Assembly (NCBI GenBank): GCA_046297395.1
Contig: JBKCNM010000028.1
Coordinates: 1-13,708, forward strand
Direction: 5' to 3'
From: JBEICQ01 sp046297395
Lineage (GTDB): Bacteria; Bacteroidota; Bacteroidia; UBA4408
Length of the DNA stretch: 13,708 nucleotides
Translations under genes and position numbers: made by a program
Part shown: in pieces, positions 8,631 through 13,708 of the stretch
Numbering within the stretch: position 1 is the stretch's first letter
Layout of the letters: each line of letters starts with the position of its first letter
Notes under the pieces: model-generated
Told to the model about the DNA's origin: nothing
The model's database searches: none
What the model saw: the letters and a program-made list of their open reading frames with translations, nothing else

Positions 8631-9008
8631 ATGACAACGAAAAAAACGATTAAACATCTACTTGCTGCATTGTTTATGTATCAATTGTTCATGTTGTATC
8701 CTTCTTTGCTAAGGGCGCAAAATGGCGAAACCCGCACCGACAATGTGCGTTATGAATACTGTGAGTTGGTGGGCAGGCAAAAATTCCTGAGCACCAAAGT
8801 AGTCGTTTCTGTAGATTATGGCGAAGCGCGCGGTTTTTTTCAGGATACGCGTGTTCGGAATGAGGTAACCGGCAAGGTGCAATCATTCAATTCCATGATT
8901 GATGCACTCAATTATCTTGGTGAAAGCGGATGGGAGTTTGTGCAGGCTTATACCCTCACCAACCAAGAACAAAACATTTACCGCTGGTTACTTAAAAAGC
9001 GGAAGTAA
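8631..9008 (+). CDS. Small exported DUF4177-like protein
   Basis: The start at ATG 8631 gives 125 residues: a signal peptide with MTTKKTIKHL, a hydrophobic core through 'MLYPSLLRA' and cleavage near residue 29. A start at 8586 would add 15 residues ahead of the signal sequence and is less likely. The mature part is one small domain: 'YEYCELVGRQKFLSTKVVV' (41-59), a strand 'VDYGEARGFF' (61-70), then 'SFNSMIDALNYLGESGWEFV' (85-104) and a final strand 'IYRWLLKK'. The order of an N-terminal Tyr-Glu-Tyr strand, a helix ending in Leu-Gly-x-x-Gly-Trp-Glu, and a last strand resembles DUF4177. It sits 48 bases after the barrel gene on the same strand, so it is probably the third gene of that operon. 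Function unknown. Confidence 0.75.
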   Translation: MTTKKTIKHLLAALFMYQLFMLYPSLLRAQNGETRTDNVRYEYCELVGRQKFLSTKVVVSVDYGEARGFFQDTRVRNEVTGKVQSFNSMIDALNYLGESGWEFVQAYTLTNQEQNIYRWLLKKRK

Positions 9009-9036
9009 TTCAAGTAAGCCTTGCTTTGTCGGGCAG

Positions 9037-9071
9037 AAAAAAACTTGGGATTATGCGGCTCCCGTTTTTTT
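9037..9071. terminator. Bidirectional terminator between convergent genes
   Basis: An A7 run followed by C, a two-base TT bulge and GGGA (9037-9050) pairs with TCCC, G and a T7 run (9060-9071) around a loop of about nine bases. Each strand thus has a GC-containing hairpin followed by a U tract, as a Rho-independent terminator needs. It sits 28 bases after the small exported protein gene and 2 bases beyond the stop codon of the convergent dehydrogenase gene, so it can serve both. Confidence 0.7.
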
Positions 9072-9073
9072 GA

Positions 9074-9853
9074 TTATTGTACCTTATCCTGCAATTTACG
9101 GGTAATTTTTACCACCACTGTTCTGGGCATAAACCTAATTGAATAAGCCAAGATTCTATTGATAAAACCATGAATGGCCACGGTTTCGCCTTTCATCATG
9201 GCTTTGTAGGCATAATCGGCAACCTCTTTAGATGTAGGCAATTTTTTTCCTTTCACCAGACCACTCTCTTCCATGGCAGCGGCTGCCTGAAATCCACTTT
9301 CTGTGGCACCCGGGCAAAGGGCAGTTACTGTAACTCCATGCGCTCTCACCTCGTTATCTATGGCCTCAGAGAAATGCAGTACATAGGCTTTTGTGGCGTA
9401 ATAAACCGCCATGGTAGGTCCGGATTGAAAGGCAGCAGTAGAAGCTACATTCATCACTTTTCCTGATTTGCGTTTCACCATGTCTTTTAAAAACAGTTTG
9501 GTAAAATGTGTGAGTGCGGTGATGTTGAGGTTGATCATTTGTAACTCCTTGTTCCAGTCGGTCTCGGTAAACATGCCATAATCGCCAAATCCTGCATTGT
9601 TTATCAGGTATTCCACCTCTAATCCTTTTGATTTCAGTTCATCATATACTTCTTGCGTGGCTTCACCAGCCGAGAGGTCTTTACCGATGATGTGTACGGA
9701 GATTTTGTAATCTTTTTCCAGTTGTGTTTTGAGTTCTTCGAGCTTGCCTTTGTTGCGCGCCACAAGCACGAGATGATGGCCTTTGGAGGCAAAGACTTTC
9801 GCCAGCTCTAGTCCGATGCCATTAGATGCTCCTGTAATAAGTGCAGTTTTCAT
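9074..9853 (-). CDS. Short-chain dehydrogenase/reductase (SDR, classical type)
   Basis: This 259-residue cytoplasmic oxidoreductase has all classical SDR motifs: the nucleotide loop TGASNGIG (7-14), NNAG (85-88), a structural Asn at 110, Ser138, and the YxxxK pair Tyr151/Lys155. Arg33 after the second strand ('LVARN') is more usual in NADPH-preferring members. The length is normal. The C-terminus contains a segment 'GFINRILAYSIRFMPR' that may contact the membrane, as seen in some long-chain acyl or steroid SDRs; the substrate cannot be read from sequence. It is divergent from a MerR-family gene with 97 bases between starts, so that regulator may control it. Confidence 0.92.
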   Translation of the reverse strand: MKTALITGASNGIGLELAKVFASKGHHLVLVARNKGKLEELKTQLEKDYKISVHIIGKDLSAGEATQEVYDELKSKGLEVEYLINNAGFGDYGMFTETDWNKELQMINLNITALTHFTKLFLKDMVKRKSGKVMNVASTAAFQSGPTMAVYYATKAYVLHFSEAIDNEVRAHGVTVTALCPGATESGFQAAAAMEESGLVKGKKLPTSKEVADYAYKAMMKGETVAIHGFINRILAYSIRFMPRTVVVKITRKLQDKVQ

Positions 9854-9869
9854 AGGGATAATTTTACTG

Positions 9870-9900
9870 CAAGGGTATTACAAACATTTGCAAACTGCAA
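9870..9900 (-). promoter_or_regulatory. Putative promoter of the SDR gene
   Basis: On the minus strand TTG (complement of 9898-9900) is followed after 20 bases by TACCCTTG (complement of 9870-9877), one mismatch from the Bacteroidota -7 consensus TAnnTTTG. The spacing fits the Bacteroidota promoter layout. The start codon is at 9853, giving a leader of about ten bases. The region is shared with the upstream side of the MerR gene. Confidence 0.3.
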
Positions 9901-9920
9901 CACTAGAGTATGGTCTATGC

Positions 9921-9946
9921 TTGTTTTTTTAAAAAACTTACATTTG
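9921..9946 (+). promoter_or_regulatory. Putative MerR-gene promoter with a near-palindrome between its elements
   Basis: TACATTTG (9939-9946) matches the Bacteroidota -7 consensus exactly and a TTG lies at 9921-9923. Between them is GTTTTTTTAAAAAAC (9923-9937), palindromic apart from one extra T. MerR regulators typically bind a dyad located between the two promoter elements, so this could be an autoregulatory operator. The box ends only 4 bases before the TTG start codon, so the transcript would have almost no leader. The dyad is a low-complexity T/A run and could be chance. Confidence 0.35.
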
Positions 9947-9950
9947 TTGA

Positions 9951-10313
9951 TTGTATATCAGCGCATTGGCAAAGCGCATCGGTTTATCGATGCATACCAT
10001 TCGGTTTTATGAAAAGAGCGGCTTAATCAAAGGTAGCAGGGATGAGGGCAAGCACAGCAATAACTACTTTCATTACGACGAAGCAGTGGTAGAAAGGTTG
10101 CTGCTTATCAGAGATGCCAAGGCTGTAGGTTTTACTTTGTCGGAAATAGCGGGGCTCATTGATGCCTGGTACAATGAGGAAATGAGCACGACCGAAAAGA
10201 TAGGTGTGCTCAACAGGAAGTTGGAAGCCCCTGAGGAGCGCATCCAACAATTCTGGGAAATGAAAAAGCTGATTGTTCAATTTAAAAAAAGTATAGCAAG
10301 CAAAAGTTGTTAG
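9951..10313 (+). CDS. MerR-family transcriptional regulator, TTG start
   Basis: This 120-residue DNA-binding protein has an N-terminal winged helix-turn-helix of MerR type: 'YISALAKRIGLSMHTIRFYE' (residues 2-21) then 'KSGLI', a wing with 'NNYFHYDE' and the typical 'GFTLSEI' at 60-66. A coiled-coil dimerisation helix follows (about 80-115). An in-frame TGA directly precedes the TTG at 9951. The first in-frame ATG falls inside the recognition helix, so TTG must be the start if the gene is intact. Only one Cys is present, at the C-terminus, so the metal-binding loop of CueR/ZntR-type members is missing. No effector domain is present either. It is divergent from the SDR gene, a common arrangement for a MerR regulator and its target. 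Confidence 0.88.
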   Translation: MYISALAKRIGLSMHTIRFYEKSGLIKGSRDEGKHSNNYFHYDEAVVERLLLIRDAKAVGFTLSEIAGLIDAWYNEEMSTTEKIGVLNRKLEAPEERIQQFWEMKKLIVQFKKSIASKSC

Positions 10314-10377
10314 GAAAATGAATCGCCTACATGGGCGAACTATTTGTGCGAAGTATGGATGGATTTATTGGAATGGA
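10314..10377. other. Gap between convergent MerR and LpxR-like genes with a weak hairpin
   Basis: The 64-base gap holds a short inverted repeat TCGCC/GGCGA (10323-10338) without a T tract on either strand, so it is at most a weak terminator. A plus-strand frame from ATG 10331 reads 'MGELFVRSMDGFIGMD' before it runs into the antisense of the next gene and stops after 29 codons. It could be the cut-off start of a lost gene, or chance. Confidence 0.3.
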
Positions 10378-12186
10378 TCAGTCTACATACCAACTAAACC
10401 CAATGGTACCATACACATAAAAGGTTCGGCCGAACAATTTATTATTTAAGAAGTCCCGATTTTCTTTAATCACTACATTCCGGTAAAAGTCTTGGTCATC
10501 GGGGTTTAACGCCTTGATAAAATCAGGGTTATTGAAATCAATATTACGCAAAGCGGATTTGTATTCCAATGAATAAAAAGTCTCTCTAAAGAAAAATGTA
10601 GTTTTCCTGAATTTTACATTAATTCCTAAATCAAGGGAATAAATGTGCCTTTCAACATCCTTTTCTTTGAGGAGATAATTGTCTTTTTTTTCCTTGTCGT
10701 AAAGGTCTGCCTCAAATGTTTTTAAGATTCCCACACCTGTTAAGGTCGAATTATGAAAAACATACCTGTAATTTACGCCCACATCAAATTTAATTCCAAA
10801 TTCGTCACGATTCCCTTTTACAGAAGATACCATTTGGTCGCCGGATTGCTGCAAGAAGTTGAGGGTAGAAAAACGCAGCCCAAAACCAGCGGCAGTGAGC
10901 AATGTACCTACTGAGGCTTCGACTTCGGCAATGATGTTCCTTCCACAATACTTTTTGGATTCCTCTCTTTTGTAATTTTTTGCTTTAAAGATAGATGAGT
11001 AGCGATTTGTATTTGAATAAAGCAAAGCTTCAATCTTTTGATTCAACTGAATAATCATTCTTCCGCCATTGCCAATTTGTTTGTCCCATCCATGCACGTA
11101 CTGAGATGAGGTGACCAAATCTTCATGCAGTTTAGCCTGGATTTTTCGGCCCTGACTAATACCGATGGCGCCTATCTGAAATTCGCCCTTATGCCTAAAT
11201 AAGCCATTTCGCCAAATTCTTTTCTTGGCTCTTTCCAACATGTAATAGGAAGCGAAGGGTCGGTCATAGTTGTGTATAGAGTCGGCCAGGGTGTAATTGT
11301 TGCGATAGCGTATGTAGGGAGTGTAACCTCTGCCAAGCAGGGAGATGGTTTGATAGGTGAGCAGGTTTTGTGTATGGTTTTCTGGAACATGAAAGCATTC
11401 CCTCAAACATTTTAAAGACAATATATTTATCCATCTCCATTTGAAATAATCTGTAACCAATGTGAATTTAAAACCTCCCGTCATTTCCCGGTCCTGGTTC
11501 AATGCCATAAATAGGAAATCGTTTTCATGTAATAGCTCAAATCCTTTCATGAACCTGGGTTTGCTGTTGTAATTCTGATAAAAAACATAAGTTCTGGTAT
11601 CCAATATATCCAACCTGCTTGCAAGGGTAAGCAGGTTTTGTTCTCTTGTCAGTTTAGACATTTGGGTATACGCTCCATTTTCTTTAAAGTACTGCTCTTT
11701 CAGATAATCGAAAAGATATTCGAGTATAAACGGTTCGTTGATTTCAGCCAGATACATTTCGGTATTCGCATTGTCCGGCAAGTTAAGTTCACACAAAGCA
11801 ATCAATATTTTAATAACCGATTGGCTGTATTTTTTTTGAATGATTTCTCTTGCCGCTCTCTCATTTAATTTTTGGTTGAATTTTAATTCCTTGTATTCAT
11901 TTACGAAGGATTCAGCAGCAAAGGGATTTTTTTCATTCTCGTTAAAATACATGGGGCCGATTGTATCTGTACCCAATACCTTGATGTAATCTTCCAATTT
12001 CCTTAAAAGATAACGACGGTCCTCAATGCTCAATTCATTTGTTATAATCTCATTTTTCTTAAGTGCAGAAAGGAATAATTCTTCATTGTTCATGGTATTC
12101 TTGAACTGCGGCTTGGCCTGATGATAGAAGCAAATCAACACAACGAGGACGCTGAAGAATCGTTGGTGGATTTTAAAATGGTTCAT
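10378..12186 (-). CDS. LpxR-like lipid A 3'-O-deacylase (DUF2219 family) with a large N-terminal extension
   Basis: I place the start at ATG 12186, not at 12243. It gives a good signal peptide (MNHFKIHQRF, a core FFSVLVVLICF, cleavage near 'AKPQ') and 602 residues. Residues from about 215 show the LpxR pattern in order: 'HENDF' (220-224, Asn222-Asp223), 'QDREMTGG' (Thr236), 'GYTP' (287-290), 'DRPFASYYML' (308-317), 'GEFQIGAIGISQGRK' (334-348), His354 in 'KLHED' and 'GWDKQI' (366-371). Asn, Asp and His match the catalytic residues of Salmonella LpxR as I remember them (Asn9, Asp10, His122). LpxR is an outer-membrane barrel that removes the 3'-acyloxyacyl chain from lipid A. Later segments alternate like beta strands and end in 'FYVYGTIGFSWYVD'. 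Usual length is about 300-350 residues; here about 190 extra, mostly helical residues lie between the signal peptide and the first strand and would face the periplasm. AT-richer than the genes to the left. Activity is inferred. Confidence 0.72.
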   Translation of the reverse strand: MNHFKIHQRFFSVLVVLICFYHQAKPQFKNTMNNEELFLSALKKNEIITNELSIEDRRYLLRKLEDYIKVLGTDTIGPMYFNENEKNPFAAESFVNEYKELKFNQKLNERAAREIIQKKYSQSVIKILIALCELNLPDNANTEMYLAEINEPFILEYLFDYLKEQYFKENGAYTQMSKLTREQNLLTLASRLDILDTRTYVFYQNYNSKPRFMKGFELLHENDFLFMALNQDREMTGGFKFTLVTDYFKWRWINILSLKCLRECFHVPENHTQNLLTYQTISLLGRGYTPYIRYRNNYTLADSIHNYDRPFASYYMLERAKKRIWRNGLFRHKGEFQIGAIGISQGRKIQAKLHEDLVTSSQYVHGWDKQIGNGGRMIIQLNQKIEALLYSNTNRYSSIFKAKNYKREESKKYCGRNIIAEVEASVGTLLTAAGFGLRFSTLNFLQQSGDQMVSSVKGNRDEFGIKFDVGVNYRYVFHNSTLTGVGILKTFEADLYDKEKKDNYLLKEKDVERHIYSLDLGINVKFRKTTFFFRETFYSLEYKSALRNIDFNNPDFIKALNPDDQDFYRNVVIKENRDFLNNKLFGRTFYVYGTIGFSWYVD

Positions 12187-12263
12187 AGGAATTGTATATA
12201 GTGTTTTTGTTTTAGCGGCTTGGTATGAGCAACTACCCTGCACTTGAGGGTTTATTTACCAAA

Positions 12264-12296
12264 CAAATTTAGCTTCAATTGCATCGAGCGTTTCAA
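12264..12296 (-). promoter_or_regulatory. Putative promoter of the LpxR-like gene
   Basis: On the minus strand TTG (complement of 12294-12296) is followed after 22 bases by TAAATTTG (complement of 12264-12271), an exact match to the Bacteroidota -7 consensus TAnnTTTG. The start codon is at 12186, giving a leader of about 70 bases. Confidence 0.4.
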
Positions 12297-12405
12297 TAGT
12301 AATCGGGTTTTAACAAAGCAAAAACAAATATTTAACAGATTCCTCAAAATTTTATCTACTCATTTTCCCCACAATGTTTCAAAGAACTTAAATGTTTATA
12401 TATAT

Positions 12406-12426
12406 AATAAAAGAGATTCTTTTATT
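12406..12426. repeat. AT-rich hairpin just after the possible gene relic
   Basis: AATAAAAGA and TCTTTTATT form a perfect 9-base inverted repeat around a 3-base loop. On the plus strand it is followed by TTTTA, on the minus strand by a TATATA tract. It begins 5 bases after the minus-strand stop codon at 12432, where a terminator would be expected. The stem has only two G:C pairs, so it is weak as a terminator. Confidence 0.35.
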
Positions 12427-12431
12427 TTTAG

Positions 12432-12605
12432 CTAATTCATGGCAGCAGTGGTTTCCTTTTTTAACATATCGAGATAAAAAGAAGTGATTTTACTATAATT
12501 GTTAATTTGCTTTGGGGGAATAGGTCTTAGATGATATGGAACAGAATCAGCATCCAATGTTTTGATGTTTGTGATTGATTTGCAAACTATCCATGTTGGT
12601 AATGA
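12432..12605 (-). pseudogene. Possible relic of a gene 3' end (no start codon)
   Basis: This minus-strand frame is open for 57 codons from the TAG at 12606-12608 to the TAG at 12432-12434 but has no usable start. It reads protein-like, with 'DADSVPYHLRPIPPKQINNY' followed by 'SKITSFYLDML' and 'KKETTAAMN' at the end. Beyond the upstream TAG the same frame continues as 'MAFANRKIIPNE'. The whole could be the end of a gene broken by a nonsense mutation. No family is recognised, and an open frame of this length can arise by chance. Confidence 0.2.
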
Positions 12606-12730
12606 CTATTCATTCGGAATAATTTTCCTATTAGCAAAGGCCATGTTTGTCTACAAATCAATCGCATGTGCAGGTCTACACAAGGTTTATCGGTTTCTCA
12701 AAAAATGAACTCAGCATTATTCTATGGGCA

Positions 12731-13681
12731 CTAATGAGTTCCCATCAAAAACAACAAGGCTCCGGGTAATCGTTTGCTCCAGCTTTGCTCGTTGTGCTTA
12801 TCTCCGGGAGCATACACAGTCTTCCAATTTTCCGCATGGTATCCCTTTTCTCGCATGATATCGTCTACCTTTCTTTGCAGAGGAGGATACATGACATCTA
12901 ATGTTTGGTCGCCACAATCAAAATACCATCGGTGATGTGTTGGCTCAGGCAAGTTCCTTTGTAAATACTGCTGCATAGTTTCGATAAATGCATTGTTGGT
13001 GATGGAAAATGTACCTGGCCAGTGGGTCGATAAACAGGCGGCACCACCAAATATGGCAGGGTATTCGCATACGGCATAGCATGCAAGGAGACCTCCCATG
13101 CTGCTGCCTGCAATAAAAGTTTTGTCTGCATCTTTAAAAACAGGATAGTGCGTTTCGATGAATGGCTTGAGTTCATCAACCACAAAATGCAAATATGCAT
13201 TTGAAATAGGTTCAAATTGATTTTGAATGCGTCCGGCGCGCTTCAGTTGTGAACTGATCGTGTCTTGTTGCCAGGGACTTAAAGCTTCAAATGGTTTTTG
13301 CGGAAAGTACTCGTAGGGTCGAAGTTTTCCTGCATTGTGTATGGCAACCACCACACAAGGCTTGATCAGCCTCAATCGAAGCAGGGAATCTATGATTTCA
13401 TCCATTCTCCACGATTGGTGGTTCCAAGTGATTGAATCATCGAACAACATACCCCCATCTTGCATATACAGGACAGGATACTTCAAACTAACATCATCGT
13501 TTGGGGGCAACCAAATATCAATGGTATGAGGACTAACATATCTTGATGAAAAATCCTTTATATGAATAATTTTACCGGCATTTACGCGAGGAGTTTGTCC
13601 ATAAAGTCTGTTTATGTTTACTAAACAAAAACAAAAAATAACCATCAGGAAACATTGTTTATTGATTGTTTTCCTCCTCAT
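12731..13681 (-). CDS. Exported alpha/beta hydrolase, esterase D / enterochelin-esterase-like family
   Basis: This 316-residue protein has a signal peptide (MRRKTINKQ, a hydrophobic core through 'CFCLVNI', cleavage near 'RLYGQ' at 25-29), so it acts in the periplasm or outside. The hydrolase fold shows 'YPVLYMQDGG' (69-77), the nucleophile elbow 'AGSSMGG' (191-197, Ser194 in GxSxG), a probable acid at Asp258 in 'YFDCGDQTLD' and the catalytic His296 in 'GDKHNEQSW'. This matches the putative esterase family PF00756, which includes carbohydrate esterases, feruloyl esterases, siderophore esterases and mycolyltransferases. The natural substrate cannot be read from sequence. No TonB receptor or polysaccharide-degradation gene is in the window. 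The gene is complete, with its start 27 bases from the window edge, so its promoter is largely outside. Confidence 0.88.
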   Translation of the reverse strand: MRRKTINKQCFLMVIFCFCLVNINRLYGQTPRVNAGKIIHIKDFSSRYVSPHTIDIWLPPNDDVSLKYPVLYMQDGGMLFDDSITWNHQSWRMDEIIDSLLRLRLIKPCVVVAIHNAGKLRPYEYFPQKPFEALSPWQQDTISSQLKRAGRIQNQFEPISNAYLHFVVDELKPFIETHYPVFKDADKTFIAGSSMGGLLACYAVCEYPAIFGGAACLSTHWPGTFSITNNAFIETMQQYLQRNLPEPTHHRWYFDCGDQTLDVMYPPLQRKVDDIMREKGYHAENWKTVYAPGDKHNEQSWSKRLPGALLFLMGTH

Positions 13682-13708
13682 GCTTTAAAGATATTATATA
13701 TTTTTATT

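Larger units (their letters stand above)
12187..12730. other. AT-rich intergenic region with a promoter, a hairpin and a possible gene relic
   Basis: This 544-base stretch between two minus-strand genes holds no complete gene that I can support. Its left part carries the putative promoter of the LpxR-like gene. The middle has a perfect AT-rich inverted repeat (12406-12426). Right of this is a minus-strand frame (12432-12605) without a start codon that reads like the C-terminus of a protein. From 12610 to 12730 I see only short frames. The plus-strand frame at 12244-12435 has an unconvincing composition and no family resemblance. Confidence 0.6.

Noticed and set aside
9843..9898. Inverted repeat GCAGTTT (9843-9849) and AAACTGC (9892-9898) as an operator
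   Set aside because: Only seven bases per arm, a 42-base separation and one arm inside the SDR coding sequence; easily chance.
9951..10313. MerR protein as a metal-resistance regulator
   Set aside because: The metal-binding Cys residues in the dimerisation-loop region are missing and no metal transporter gene is adjacent.
12187..12243. Longer N-terminus for the LpxR-like protein starting at 12243
   Set aside because: The 19 added residues precede a complete signal peptide; the ATG at 12186 fits much better.
12244..12435. Plus-strand 63-codon frame in the AT-rich gap
   Set aside because: Composition (Asn, Lys and Phe rich) looks like translated AT-rich noncoding DNA, it overlaps the putative LpxR promoter, and no family is recognised.

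Overview
The window reads as chromosomal DNA of a Bacteroidota bacterium, possibly Chitinophagales or Sphingobacteriales; the order is a guess. Supporting signs are a DUF4294 protein, a short LUD-domain protein joined to DUF2007 and CdsA, a giant exported TPR protein paired with an outer-membrane barrel, and Bacteroidota-type -7 promoter boxes (TAnnTTTG) in front of several genes. No rRNA, tRNA, CRISPR array, transposase or integrase was seen.

Layout. At the left edge (1-457, minus) is the 5' part of an exported DUF4294 protein whose 3' end lies outside the window. Divergent from it is a tight plus-strand operon (602-2278) of a LUD protein, a DUF2007 protein and phosphatidate cytidylyltransferase CdsA, with overlapping stops and starts. 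After 64 bases comes an NAD-type glutamate dehydrogenase (2343-3635). Next is a plus-strand envelope cluster (3755-9008): a 1034-residue exported TPR protein, a 582-residue outer-membrane beta-barrel protein whose start lies inside the TPR gene, and a 125-residue exported DUF4177-like protein. A bulged bidirectional terminator (9037-9071) separates this cluster from a convergent short-chain dehydrogenase (9074-9853, minus). The dehydrogenase is divergent from a MerR-family regulator (9951-10313) that must start at TTG.

The right third (about 10314-13708) is visibly more AT-rich. It carries two minus-strand genes for exported or envelope proteins. One is a 602-residue LpxR-like lipid A 3'-O-deacylase with an unusual N-terminal domain of about 190 residues (10378-12186). 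The other is an exported alpha/beta hydrolase of the esterase D family (12731-13681). Between them is a gene-poor, AT-rich gap that may hold the relic 3' end of a lost gene followed by a hairpin.

The common theme is the cell envelope: phospholipid precursor synthesis (CdsA), an uncharacterised TPR/barrel/small-protein set, and a probable lipid A remodelling enzyme. The best candidates for something undescribed are the TPR-barrel-small-protein cluster and the N-terminally extended LpxR homologue.
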